DNA of 64,000 nucleotides from Pelagibacterium luteolum. Lineage in GTDB: Bacteria > Pseudomonadota > Alphaproteobacteria > Rhizobiales > Devosiaceae. Under the pieces are notes generated by a model that ran no database searches, was not told where the DNA came from, and was given only the letters and a program-made list of their open reading frames with translations. Location: assembly GCF_900100665.1 (NCBI RefSeq), contig NZ_FNCS01000003.1, positions 372,001 to 436,000 of the forward strand. Reading direction: 5' to 3'. The position numbers and the translations under genes are program-made. Positions within the stretch are counted from its first letter, which is position 1; every line of letters starts with the position of its first letter. Shown here piece by piece: positions 44,986 to 53,954 of this stretch.

Positions 44986-46047
44986 ATGATCACCATATCC
45001 AATCTCACGAAATCCTTCGGCACGTTTGACGCAGTCAAATCGGTTGATATCGAGGTCCCGCAAGGTGCATTCCTTGTCCTCGTGGGCCCGTCTGGCTGCG
45101 GCAAATCGACGATGCTACGCATGCTCGCCGGGCTCGAAACACCAACCGCCGGGACGATCTCCTTTGCGGGAAACACTGTGTCGGACGGCGATCGCGGCTG
45201 GACCATCGAGCCTGCCGAACGCAACACCGGGCTGGTGTTCCAATCTTACGCCCTGTGGCCACACATGACGGTCTCTGGCAATGTCGAGTGGCCGCTCAAG
45301 GTCGGCAAGATGCCAGCAGCCGAACGCAAGACCCGCGTTGCCGAAGTTCTGAAACTCCTCGGCATCGAGAAACTCGCCGCCCGATATCCCAACGAGATTT
45401 CCGGCGGCCAACAGCAGCGCGTCGCCATCGCCCGGATGATCGCACCTCGTCCCGGTATACTGTTGTTCGACGAACCCCTCTCAAACCTCGATGCCAAGCT
45501 CCGGGTCGAGATGAGAACGGAGCTCCTCCGGGTTCACCGCGCCACCGGCGCGACCTCAATCTACGTCACACACGATCAGGTCGAAGCGATGACCATGGCG
45601 AGCCATGTCGCCGTCCTCAAAGACGGTGAAGTCGAACAGTTTGGTACGCCCCAAGATTTGGTGGCCGAACCCCGCACAGCGTTCGTGGCCACGTTTGTCG
45701 GCACCCCACCCGCCAACCTCATCCCGGTCGCGCCACAGGGCGTTGCCACGACGTTTGATGGCAATGTTCTGCCTATAAACCTTAACCTGTCTGGTCCGGC
45801 CCAAGCCATGTATCGCCCCGAAACCCTTGGCGTCTCGGCTGAACCGACGCCCAAAAGCCTCGCGCTCGAATTTGCCGAAGCCAGCCCGGTCGCCGGCCGC
45901 ATCATGATTACCGGCACAAAAGGCGATATGCGTCTGACAGCGGTGGTCGACTCGGCGCCCAAATTTACGCCCGGTGACACTGTCCATTTCACGGTCCCCG
46001 AAACGCCCGACGCGCTGTTTGCCCCCAACGGGGAGCGCATGCCATGA
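44986..46047 (+). CDS. ABC transporter ATP-binding protein (FbpC/AfuC type)
   Basis: 353 residues. Walker A GPSGCGKSTMLRML, signature [15 protein letters not shown], Walker B ILLFDEPLSNLDAKLR and H-loop VTHDQVEAM are intact, followed by a ~110-residue TOBE-type regulatory domain as in MalK/FbpC. It energises the importer encoded just before. Its stop overlaps the start of the phosphatase gene in ATGA, tying the phosphatase to the same transcript. Confidence 0.94.
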   Translation: MITISNLTKSFGTFDAVKSVDIEVPQGAFLVLVGPSGCGKSTMLRMLAGLETPTAGTISFAGNTVSDGDRGWTIEPAERNTGLVFQSYALWPHMTVSGNVEWPLKVGKMPAAERKTRVAEVLKLLGIEKLAARYPNEISGGQQQRVAIARMIAPRPGILLFDEPLSNLDAKLRVEMRTELLRVHRATGATSIYVTHDQVEAMTMASHVAVLKDGEVEQFGTPQDLVAEPRTAFVATFVGTPPANLIPVAPQGVATTFDGNVLPINLNLSGPAQAMYRPETLGVSAEPTPKSLALEFAEASPVAGRIMITGTKGDMRLTAVVDSAPKFTPGDTVHFTVPETPDALFAPNGERMP

Positions 46048-46649
46048 AACGTCTGATGATTGTCCGCCATGGCGAGTCCGAATGGAACGCGAGCCGCCTC
46101 TTGCAGGGCCAGGCCGATATCAATCTTTCGCCCAAGGGCCGCGCGCAAGCCGAGGCCCTGCGCCCTGTGGTCGAGGGACTGACGCCCGACCACGTCATCT
46201 GTTCGGACCTTAAGCGCGCTCACGACACCGCGCTGCTGCTCGGCATCGACGCGCCCAATCCAAACGCTGATCTGCGTGAAATTAATGTCGGGGACTGGAC
46301 GGGACGCTCTATCGCCGATATCCGCGCCCAGACCCCTGACGACTATCAGGGCTGGCGAGCCGGTACCCACACACCGCCCGGCGGAGAAGCCTGGTGCGAT
46401 TTCGTTGATCGCACGACACGTTGCGTCACCAGCGCTCTAGCCGACAGCGAACGTCTGCTCGTCGTCTGCCATGGCGGGGTCATCCGGGCGCTTCTCGAAC
46501 GCCTGATCGACCTGCCGCCCAGACGGATCATTCCGGTCGGCCCGGCGAGCCTCACGATCCTCGCCGAGCGCCCCGCAGGATCGACCAATATGCGGCTGGA
46601 GCTTTTCAACTTCTCCCCGCTCGGTCCCATACTCGACGCACCAGACTGA
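46044..46649 (+). CDS. Histidine phosphatase family protein
   Basis: 201 residues, phosphoglycerate-mutase-like fold. The catalytic RHGESEWNASRLLQG motif is at the very N-terminus; the second catalytic His is in VVCHGGVIRALL, with the acid residue near LREINVGDWTG. No signal peptide, so cytoplasmic. It overlaps the ATPase gene of the importer by 4 bases, implying that imported substrate is dephosphorylated after entry. It is convergent with the hydratase gene, 4 bases between the two. Confidence 0.9.
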   Translation: MKRLMIVRHGESEWNASRLLQGQADINLSPKGRAQAEALRPVVEGLTPDHVICSDLKRAHDTALLLGIDAPNPNADLREINVGDWTGRSIADIRAQTPDDYQGWRAGTHTPPGGEAWCDFVDRTTRCVTSALADSERLLVVCHGGVIRALLERLIDLPPRRIIPVGPASLTILAERPAGSTNMRLELFNFSPLGPILDAPD

Positions 46650-46653
46650 TGCC

Positions 46654-47454
46654 TTATCCGAAGTTGGGCTTGCGCTTCTCCAAAAACGCCTTGAGCCCTT
46701 CTTCGGCATCCGGCCCCGTCTGGCTCAACGCCGCGGCAAGGCTTTCCGCATAAAGACCGGCCTCTGGCGACATCGTCCCGATCCGGGCAATCGCCTGCAT
46801 GATGAACTGGTTGATCGTCGGCGAATTCTCGGCAATCCGACCCGCCAATTCGAACGCTGTTTCAAGCGCCTTGCCTTCGGGCACAGCATAGTGCGCCAGC
46901 CCCAGACGCTCGCCGTCGGTACCCGAATAGGTTCGCCCCGTCAGCATCATTTCGGTTAGCCGATCCGCTCCGATCAGCTTGGCAATCCTCACCGATCCAC
47001 CGCCGCCGACAAAGATGCCCCGCAGCCCCTCAGGCATCCGAAACTTTACGCTCTCCTCGGCCACCCGCACATGGCAGGCGGCGGCAAATTCCAGCCCCCC
47101 GCCCATCACCGCGCCATTCATCGCAGCCACTACCGGCACGCGGCTGAACTGGACGAGTTCCATCACCCGATGCCAATTGCGCGAATGGGCCATTACCTCG
47201 AGCGGCTGGCGGTGCACCTGTTCGGACAGATCGAGTCCCGATGAGAAATGCCCACCCGCCCCGCTGATCACCACCACACGCACGTCGGTCGGTATGTTCA
47301 AAAAAAACGCATCGAGCGCTGCAATCACCGCATCATTGAGCGCATTGCGCTTGGCCGGACGGTCCAGCATGAGATGCGCGATCGCGCCCTTTTGCTCGAT
47401 CTTCAGGACTGCATCGTCCATGCCCATATCCTTCATGTGTCCATGATCGCTCAT
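46654..47454 (-). CDS. Enoyl-CoA hydratase/isomerase family protein
   Basis: 266 residues from the ATGA overlap with the thioesterase stop; longer frames and an ATG at 47421 exist. Crotonase fold: LMLDRPAKRNALNDAVI, oxyanion-hole GGHFSSGLDLS and NGAVMGGGLEFAAACH. Both catalytic Glu positions of hydratases are kept (GGLEFA and MPEGLRGIF), so hydration of an enoyl-CoA is expected rather than isomerisation only. Last gene of the five-gene ligase-thiolase-SDR-thioesterase-hydratase operon. The Gly-rich GIFVGGGGS differs from the usual PGAGG. Confidence 0.88.
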   Translation of the reverse strand: MSDHGHMKDMGMDDAVLKIEQKGAIAHLMLDRPAKRNALNDAVIAALDAFFLNIPTDVRVVVISGAGGHFSSGLDLSEQVHRQPLEVMAHSRNWHRVMELVQFSRVPVVAAMNGAVMGGGLEFAAACHVRVAEESVKFRMPEGLRGIFVGGGGSVRIAKLIGADRLTEMMLTGRTYSGTDGERLGLAHYAVPEGKALETAFELAGRIAENSPTINQFIMQAIARIGTMSPEAGLYAESLAAALSQTGPDAEEGLKAFLEKRKPNFG

Positions 47455-47873
47455 GCGCCCAGCACCGAACGAACGTCGTCTGGCATCGGCAACGGCTTGA
47501 TCGCCCCCTCTACTTCGGGATCGCGCCCCACCCACACCCGCTTTTCGTGCGCCTCGATCGCCTTCTCACCACCGTTGAAGACGGTATGCCGAACGCCAAA
47601 GCTCGTCCGTCCGAGTTCGACAATCTCTGAGCAGATCTCAATTTCGTCGCCAAACCGCGAAGGCTTGAAAAACTGCGCACCGGTGTCGACCATCGGGATG
47701 CCCAATATTCCATGCTTTTCGATCCACAACCGCTTGTGCATCTGAAAAGCCTTCGAGAGCAGCGCCGCCGTCGCATTGTCGAAGAAACGGAAGTAATTGG
47801 GATAGTAAACGATCCCCGCTGGGTCGCAGTCGCCGAACTGAACCTCGACCCTGGTCACATTTGAAAACACCAT
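47451..47873 (-). CDS. 4-hydroxybenzoyl-CoA thioesterase-like acyl-CoA thioesterase
   Basis: 140 residues with a hotdog fold. The signature VQFGDCDPAGIVYYPNYFRF contains the catalytic Asp of the 4-hydroxybenzoyl-CoA thioesterase (YbgC-like) subfamily. It would release a free aromatic or short acyl acid from CoA. It overlaps the hydratase start by 4 bases and lies 6 bases after the SDR gene, inside the hydroxycinnamate-type operon. Confidence 0.9.
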   Translation of the reverse strand: MVFSNVTRVEVQFGDCDPAGIVYYPNYFRFFDNATAALLSKAFQMHKRLWIEKHGILGIPMVDTGAQFFKPSRFGDEIEICSEIVELGRTSFGVRHTVFNGGEKAIEAHEKRVWVGRDPEVEGAIKPLPMPDDVRSVLGA

Positions 47874-47879
47874 GCTCTC

Positions 47880-48641
47880 CTATTTGGGCTGCATGCGCAG
47901 CGCGCCATCGAGGCGTACCACCTCGCCATTGAGGTAATCATTGGCGATCATCGCCAGCACCATTTGCGCGAACTCCTCCGGCCGCCCCAACCGCGCCGGA
48001 TGGGGAATCGCGGCCCCAAGGCTCGCCTGCACTTCCTCCGGCAACCCTTCGAGCAAAGGCGTCGAAAACAGCCCCGGCGCAATCGCCAGTACCCGCACGC
48101 CAAACCGGGCAAATTCCCGCGCCGCCGGCAGCGTCAGCGAAACGATGCCGCCCTTGGAGGCGGCATATGCCGCCTGCCCGATCTGGCCCTCGAACGCCGC
48201 GACCGACGCTGTCGAGATGATCACGCCCCGCTGACCATCTGCTCCGGGCTCCACCCCCTGCATCCTGTCCGCGACCAGCCGCATCATGTTAAAACTGCCA
48301 ACGAGATTGACGCTGATCACCTTCTCGAACGCATCGAGCGCCATCGGCCCCTCGCGCCCCACGATCCGTCCCGCCGTCCCGATCCCGGCACAATTGACGA
48401 GCACGTACGGTACGCCAAGAGCGTCCACTGCAGCAGCCACCGCTCGCTCGGCGCCTTTTGCGTCGGCCACGTCGCAGGCAAAAAACGCGCCTCCGATTTC
48501 CTCTGCGACGCCTTCGCCCTTGCCGGCATCCCGGTCCAACACCGCCACCCGAGCGCCGGACTTGGCCAAAGCCCGTGCCGTCGCCGCCCCGAGCCCGGAT
48601 GCCGCCCCGGTCACGATCGCCGTCTTGCCATCTATGTCCAT
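47880..48641 (-). CDS. Short-chain dehydrogenase, 3-hydroxyacyl-CoA dehydrogenase type 2-like
   Basis: 253 residues from the ATG at 48641, which shares its A with the thiolase stop (TGATG). NAD-binding TGAASGLGAATARAL, NCAGIGTAGRIVG and catalytic Tyr-Lys in AAYAASKGGIVSLTL. The stretch EGPMALDAFEKVISVNLVGS and ARLGRPEEFAQMV matches the HSD17B10/FadB2x type that oxidises 3-hydroxyacyl-CoA. In this operon it would oxidise the hydrated aryl-propanoyl-CoA. Confidence 0.9.
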   Translation of the reverse strand: MDIDGKTAIVTGAASGLGAATARALAKSGARVAVLDRDAGKGEGVAEEIGGAFFACDVADAKGAERAVAAAVDALGVPYVLVNCAGIGTAGRIVGREGPMALDAFEKVISVNLVGSFNMMRLVADRMQGVEPGADGQRGVIISTASVAAFEGQIGQAAYAASKGGIVSLTLPAAREFARFGVRVLAIAPGLFSTPLLEGLPEEVQASLGAAIPHPARLGRPEEFAQMVLAMIANDYLNGEVVRLDGALRMQPK

Positions 48642-49888
48642 CAGAACGCCTCCACGTTCTCGATCAGGAGGGCAATCCCTTGCCCCCCACCGATACACGC
48701 CGATGCAATCCCAAACCGCTCGCCCGACCGCACCAGTTCATTGGCCAGCGTCAGTGCCAAACGGATACCCGTCGCACCCAGCGGGTGCCCGATGGCAATC
48801 GCCCCGCCATTCACGTTGAGCCTGTCTTCATCGAGCCCCAGTTCATCCACGCACGCCAGAATCTGCGCCCCGAACGCCTCGTTGATCTCAATGCGCCCAA
48901 TCTGGTCCAACCTCATGCCCGACGCCTCCAGCACGGCCCGGATCGCCGGCGCAGGCCCGATCCCCATGATCTGAGGCGGAACACCCACCGCCGCAGAGGC
49001 AATTATCCGCACCTTCGGCGTTAGCCCATTGGCCTTGGCATAGGCTGACGACCCGACCAGGACCGCGCCGGCACCGTCGACGATTGCCGAGGAATTGCCC
49101 CCCGTCTGAACACCCCCAAACGCCGGCTTCAATTTGGCCAGAACCTCATAAGCCGAGGGCCGAATATGGCTATCCACATCAACGCTCTCGACCCCACGCG
49201 GCAGCCTGATCCCCCGCCCCTCGACGCGCTCGGCTTCGAATGTCTCCGTCACCACAGGCACGATCTCTTCAGCGAGCCGTCCTGCGTCCCGCGCCGCAAT
49301 GGCCCGCTCAAAACTGCGCGCCGCGAAGCGGTCCACCCGTTCGCGATCGATGCCATACTGCTTGGCAAGGTTTTCCGCAGTGTCACCCATATTGACGCAA
49401 CCGGCCGGATCGTAGAGCGCTTCCCAAAGGAAGTCCTTGAACTCCACCCGGCCCATCGCAAACCCGTTTCGATGCGTATAGGCGGCAATGGGATTGCGGC
49501 TCATCGATTCCGCGCCAGCCCCGAGCGCCAGCGAAACGCGCCCCAGCGACACAGCATCCGCCGCCTGGGCGATCACCTCTAGGCCCGTGCCGCAAATCCG
49601 CTGCACAAGATGCGCCGGCGCCTCGATCGGCGCCCCCGCATAAAGCCCGATATGGCGCGGCGTCATATAGGCGTCGAAAGAGGCCTGCGCCATCGACCCG
49701 GCAATCGTCGTCTCGATATCGCTGGGCTTGATCCCCACACGCGCGATCGCCGCTCGCGCCGCCTTGATCCCCAGGTCGATGGGCGAAATTTCTGCCAGCG
49801 CCCCGCGATAATCGACAAACGGGGTTCGCGCGCCGCCCAGCAACCACGCATCGTCAAATGTCAGCCGCAATCCCTTGGCCATTCTCAT
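48641..49888 (-). CDS. Acetyl-CoA acyltransferase (thiolase)
   Basis: About 413-415 residues; ATG at 49888 overlaps the ligase stop, while ATG 49882 has the better ribosome-site spacing. Nucleophilic Cys in QRICGTGLEV, NEAFGAQ, catalytic His in GGAIAIGHPLGATG and second Cys in ASACIGGGQG are all present, so it is catalytically complete. Degradative thiolases cleave 3-ketoacyl-CoA to acetyl-CoA plus the shortened acyl-CoA. It would release acetyl-CoA from an aryl 3-ketopropanoyl-CoA in this operon. Confidence 0.93.
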   Translation of the reverse strand: MRMAKGLRLTFDDAWLLGGARTPFVDYRGALAEISPIDLGIKAARAAIARVGIKPSDIETTIAGSMAQASFDAYMTPRHIGLYAGAPIEAPAHLVQRICGTGLEVIAQAADAVSLGRVSLALGAGAESMSRNPIAAYTHRNGFAMGRVEFKDFLWEALYDPAGCVNMGDTAENLAKQYGIDRERVDRFAARSFERAIAARDAGRLAEEIVPVVTETFEAERVEGRGIRLPRGVESVDVDSHIRPSAYEVLAKLKPAFGGVQTGGNSSAIVDGAGAVLVGSSAYAKANGLTPKVRIIASAAVGVPPQIMGIGPAPAIRAVLEASGMRLDQIGRIEINEAFGAQILACVDELGLDEDRLNVNGGAIAIGHPLGATGIRLALTLANELVRSGERFGIASACIGGGQGIALLIENVEAF

Positions 49889-51750
49889 GTCCTTTCGCGC
49901 GGAAGGTCGAGCACACCTTCGCCTGGCTCGTCTTTATAAAGGCGCTCGACCAGTTCGGCCCGGGCGGCCAGAACGGCGCGCTGATTGATCGACCCCTTGT
50001 CGGTCACCTCGCCCTTGTCGATATCGGGCGGCGTCGTCAAGACTATGGCCCGCGCCACATGGCTGGAACTTCCCGTTGCCGATCTGGCCAGCGCCGAAAG
50101 ACTTTCGGAGAATTTTTGGGCAACCGACGGCTGGGCGATAATTTCTTCAGCATCGCGCCCCGGAGGCAATCCGGCATGGCGCGCGCACGCTTCCATATCT
50201 GGGAAAATTAAAGCCCCGAGATGATTGCGGTCTGCGCCGGTCAACACAACATCCCGGATTAGCGGCGCACATGCCGAGATCACCGATTTGCGCACGGCAG
50301 CAAAATTGACCCACGTCCCAGTCGAGAGCTTGAAGTCTTCGCTCACACGACCATCGAACACGAAGCCCTTTGACAGATCGTCTGCATCGACAGGCTTGAT
50401 GGCGTCCCCGATTTTGTAAAACCCCTCCTCGTCGAACGCTTCGGCAGTCTTTTGATCATCGCGCCAATAGCCCGGCGTCACGTTCGGCCCTTTCAGCCGC
50501 AACTCGGTCTTGTCGCCATCGGGCACGAGCTTGATGGTCATCCCCGCCGCCGGAAGCCCGATATGCCCCGCCTCGGTCACCGGCCATGTCGTCGTGAAAG
50601 CAAAGGGCGCCGTCTCGGTCGAACCATAGCCGGTGATGATCATCACCCGCTGCCCCAATTCAGTCTGCGCCGCCCGGTCCAGTCCGTCGAACACATGCTG
50701 CGACAGGCTCGCACCGGCATACTGCACCAGCTTTGCCTTCGCGAAAAAATTGCGTCGCACCACCGGGTCCTCATCGAACGCCGCGACAAGAAACTCATAC
50801 GCCTTGGGCACATTGGTGTGCAGCGTCGGCTGCACTTCGCGCAGATTGCGTAAGCTCAGCCCAATTCGAGCCGGCGTCGGCTGACCATCGTCGATATAGA
50901 AGCTGCCACCATTGTAGAACGCGATGCCAGTATTGTGGCTCCCGCCCGCCACATGGTTCCAGGGCATCCAATCGAGCAACACCGGCGGCTCATCGCGCAG
51001 GAACGCCAGCGCTGTTCGAATCATCTCCTGATTGCACACCATCATGCGGTTGGTGGTGATTACCCCTTTGGGCATGCCGGTCGAGCCTGATGTAAATAGC
51101 ACCTTGGCAATCGTATCGAGCGCGATCGCCTCGTGTGCCTTTGCCACAGCGTCCGTAACCGCTGTTGCAGCCAGAGCATCAAACGAAAGCGTATTACGCC
51201 GCCCCGTCGGATTGGCTTTGACCACGAGCGGAACATCTTCGCCAAATGCGGCCTCAACGGCTCGGCCAAACTTCGCGCCGTCCGACACATAGACCATGCC
51301 AGGCGTCAAAAGCCCGGCGATATGCTTGAGCTTTCCAAAATCGCTCGAAATCAGTGAATAGGCGGGCGAAATCGGTGCGTACGGAATACCAACCCACATC
51401 GCTGCCAACCCAAGCAGCAGATGCTCGATCTCGTTGCCCGACAGGATCACCAATGGCCGCTCCGCGGACAACCCGGCGTCGAGCAACCCTTGCGCCAACG
51501 GCGGAAGAGCGGCAATAACCTCGGCATAGCTCAAGCGACGCCACGCGCCATCCGGACCATGCCGATCGGCCACCATCAGTGCATCTGGCGTCTTTTCTGC
51601 CCAACCTTCAATCGCATCGCCGATCGACCGTGGATACGCCCCTAGCGCTTCCACGGAACGAACCACGTGCGCGCCATCCCCACGGGCCTCCGCACGAACG
51701 ACCATACGCCCCATCTGCACCGGGCGTACATGCGCATACTGATCGTCCAT
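49885..51750 (-). CDS. fcs: Feruloyl-CoA synthetase-like acyl-CoA ligase
   Basis: 621 residues from the ATG at 51750, with GGAGG 5 bases before it; a GTG at 51756 is less likely. AMP-binding motif LFTSGSTGMPKGVITTN, GYGSTETAPF, and the C-terminal FKLSTGTWVNFAAVR, which is characteristic of the feruloyl-CoA synthetase group (a variant of the usual GEKV/DR region). It would activate ferulate, coumarate, caffeate or a related aryl-propenoate. First gene of the operon; a strong dyad stands at 51769-51788. Confidence 0.88.
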   Translation of the reverse strand: MDDQYAHVRPVQMGRMVVRAEARGDGAHVVRSVEALGAYPRSIGDAIEGWAEKTPDALMVADRHGPDGAWRRLSYAEVIAALPPLAQGLLDAGLSAERPLVILSGNEIEHLLLGLAAMWVGIPYAPISPAYSLISSDFGKLKHIAGLLTPGMVYVSDGAKFGRAVEAAFGEDVPLVVKANPTGRRNTLSFDALAATAVTDAVAKAHEAIALDTIAKVLFTSGSTGMPKGVITTNRMMVCNQEMIRTALAFLRDEPPVLLDWMPWNHVAGGSHNTGIAFYNGGSFYIDDGQPTPARIGLSLRNLREVQPTLHTNVPKAYEFLVAAFDEDPVVRRNFFAKAKLVQYAGASLSQHVFDGLDRAAQTELGQRVMIITGYGSTETAPFAFTTTWPVTEAGHIGLPAAGMTIKLVPDGDKTELRLKGPNVTPGYWRDDQKTAEAFDEEGFYKIGDAIKPVDADDLSKGFVFDGRVSEDFKLSTGTWVNFAAVRKSVISACAPLIRDVVLTGADRNHLGALIFPDMEACARHAGLPPGRDAEEIIAQPSVAQKFSESLSALARSATGSSSHVARAIVLTTPPDIDKGEVTDKGSINQRAVLAARAELVERLYKDEPGEGVLDLPRERT

Positions 51751-51768
51751 TCCCACCTCCCTGGCTAT

Positions 51769-51788
51769 TTATGTTATATTACATAACA
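51769..51788 (-). promoter_or_regulatory. Operator-like dyad before the acyl-CoA ligase operon
   Basis: TTATGT-TATATT-ACATAA (51769-51786), overlapped by a second reading TGTTAT-N5-ATAACA (51772-51788). It ends 18 bases before the ligase start. MarR-family repressors of hydroxycinnamate operons use AT-rich dyads of this type, but no MarR gene lies in the window. Confidence 0.5.
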
Positions 51789-51847
51789 AAATGAGGTTCA
51801 AGGCGCTCCCATTGCGTTTGAATGCTCGTTGTTAGAGCTGAATCTGC

Positions 51848-52621
51848 TCAATGAAAATCCCGGCTGGGAAACAATTGCTTTGCCTGATCCCTTGGGTGCA
51901 TTGCGCGGGATGGGCGGAATGCCGTGCGCGGCGCGTCGTCCACTTGTGGAGCCGTAATGCCGATAGCGCCGTCAAGTGGGTGTCCGAGATCGGACAGGCG
52001 GAACGAGAGGTCCTCGATCTGATCGGCGATCAGATGCATGACGATACCTTCGCGCTCCAGTTTCCCCGTTACGCGCAGCAATCGCCCCCCTATGACCATC
52101 CTGCGAAATCGTTCATAGACCTTGGGCCAGACGACAACGTTCGATACGCCGGTTTCATCTTCAAGCGTTAGAAAAATGACACCCGAAGCCGTACCCGGCC
52201 TTTGGCGGGTTATAACCAGCCCGCAGACCGATATGCGGCGATGCTGCGTTGTCAGGAGGTCTCCATGGGCAATGATACCCGGTATGCTCGGACGTAGAAG
52301 CTCCATTGGATGCGCCCTCAAGCTCAAGCGCATGGCCACGTAATCCTCCACCACCTCCTCACCCAATTGCATGGTGGGCAGGTTGACCGGCGGCTCATAA
52401 ATGCCCTCTCCGTCTATTGGGTCAGAGAACAGAGGTAGGGGCGTCGGGCCCTTGATAGCGCGCACCTGCCACAACGCATCGCGGCGCGGCAGTCCCATGC
52501 CGGAAAATGCGTCCGCTTCAGCCAGTTTTTCCAACACCGATGGCTTTAATCCCGCCCAAAGCCAGAGACTTTCCGGATCGGGATAGCCATTGCCGCGCGC
52601 GGCCACCATCCAGTCTGCATC
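51848..52621 (-). pseudogene. dnaE2: 3' remnant of error-prone DNA polymerase dnaE2
   Basis: About 258 residues matching only the C-terminal quarter of DnaE2 (full proteins are near 1080): WMVAARGNGYPDPESLWLW, SVLEKLAEADAFSGMGLPRRDALW, then the OB-fold ISVCGLVITRQRPGTASGVIFLT with LEDETG and the normal C-terminus. In the same frame a TAG (52622-52624) stands directly upstream of DADWM, so the coding part ends abruptly and the catalytic PHP and palm domains are absent. This marks a deletion or insertion breakpoint at about 52622, the left edge of the island. It cannot make a polymerase. Confidence 0.88.
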
Positions 52622-52654
52622 CTATCGTCGATCGAAAACGCCATCTGCTATGGC

Positions 52655-53770
52655 TTGGCACTACTAGCAGACCGTTTCGAATTTAGTCTGCAACTGCGGA
52701 TTTTAGCCAATTTAATCGTCAGGAATGGCTTCGTTTGCACCAGCAGAGCTGTTGCCGCTAGGATCGCTACTGCCGGATCAATCGATATCACTTTGGCGTC
52801 GGAGATTGCTGACCTAAACCGCCTATACTCCGTGCAAGATGAGGCTTATGCAATCTACCTAAGCAAGATCCTTCACATGGACGACGTTGAAGCAAAACAG
52901 GTTCTTGTTCCTAATTTCTACCTCAACGCTATAAAATGCATGGACGAAGTAGACCCGCAGGGGAGCGCCACAATCCATTACTCATTGGCTAACTTCCATC
53001 ACAATCAACGCAAACTGTTGAGTGCAATTTCACATTACAACTGGGCTCGCTCATTAGAACCCGGATACGTGGAAAAGGACTACTTTCTAAATGAAGTTGG
53101 TGGAACGCTCTTTTTTGCCGGGCGATATCGGCTCTCCTCACTCGTATATGAGCGGTGCAATCGGCTGAAGCCATTGGCGAGAACTGCTATTTGTGCCGGA
53201 GATGGCCCCCTGTATGCCGGAAAATTCCATCTGGCCGAAAATTTTTACGGCCAGGTACTGGAGATTGGTTCGGAAAATGATTTCGAACTAAACGAGGCTC
53301 TTCTGAAAGCTTGGCTGGCGACCAATGCCCCAAAATCAAATGCCGGTCACATGGTTAGGGGACGACGATCAGACCATGCTGATTTGGAAAAGCATCTCGC
53401 CAAAGCCGCAGAAACTAATGATGCGTACGAGGGCATTGTATCCGCTTTGCTCATAGCGTTTAAGGACGAAGGCTTCGTCGAGTGTTGGAGCAATGCGATA
53501 TCAATAGCGCTCAATTTCGGTGAAGTAGAGCTTACTCTGCTCGTAATGAGCGCGGCGACGTGGCGACATGGCTACGAAGCCTACGCTCCAGTGCGAGAAA
53601 AGCTTAGTTCGGCAGCGGTCCCCTCAGACATTATTTCCGAAATCGATGAGTTGGTGCACTCACTATACGCGCGTCGCAAGGAATTGGCGTCAAAGGGCGT
53701 CACCGTGCGGCTAGCTGGGCAGAGCTATTTTGACACGACAAAACTTGCCCAATCTAATCATCCGGTTTAG
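52655..53770 (+). CDS. Hypothetical protein with TPR-like repeats, probably 5'-truncated
   Basis: 371 residues from a TTG without ribosome site; the frame stays open leftward through the breakpoint, with plausible protein sequence continuing to about 52622 (IENAICYGLALLADRFEFS). The true N-terminus was therefore probably lost with the same event that cut dnaE2. Helical repeats resembling TPR units appear at residues ~100-200 (HYSLANFHHNQRKLLSAISH, AGRYRLSSLVYERCNRL, AGKFHLAENFYGQVLEI). AT-rich relative to its neighbours. I do not recognise the family; a tail of a larger TPR protein is possible. Confidence 0.6.
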   Translation: MALLADRFEFSLQLRILANLIVRNGFVCTSRAVAARIATAGSIDITLASEIADLNRLYSVQDEAYAIYLSKILHMDDVEAKQVLVPNFYLNAIKCMDEVDPQGSATIHYSLANFHHNQRKLLSAISHYNWARSLEPGYVEKDYFLNEVGGTLFFAGRYRLSSLVYERCNRLKPLARTAICAGDGPLYAGKFHLAENFYGQVLEIGSENDFELNEALLKAWLATNAPKSNAGHMVRGRRSDHADLEKHLAKAAETNDAYEGIVSALLIAFKDEGFVECWSNAISIALNFGEVELTLLVMSAATWRHGYEAYAPVREKLSSAAVPSDIISEIDELVHSLYARRKELASKGVTVRLAGQSYFDTTKLAQSNHPV

Positions 53771-53864
53771 CCATCGCTAGAAATCACCGCCAAGCTCCTT
53801 CAGCACCGGCGCTGGCCTTTTCAGGCGGATCGTGCGCCCAGCAAGTTAGATCTATCTTCTCAGC

Positions 53865-53898
53865 AAAACAAAACCCCGCAAACACGGGGCTTGCGGGG
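53865..53898 (-). terminator. Intrinsic terminator of the small secreted protein gene
   Basis: On the minus strand, CCCCGCAA and TTGCGGGG form a perfect 8-bp stem with a 9-base loop, followed by TTTTGTTTT. It lies 57 bases after the stop of the gene at 53955. Confidence 0.8.
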
Positions 53899-53954
53899 TC
53901 TGCCTGGTACTGTTGGACTACCCACGCCTCAGCATAGGGGTCAGTACCCTGCCC

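Noticed and set aside
42046-46047. Straight annotation as a ferric iron (FbpABC) importer
   Set aside because: The paired tyrosine ligands of FbpA are not visible, and the RpiR regulator and phosphatase do not fit iron uptake.
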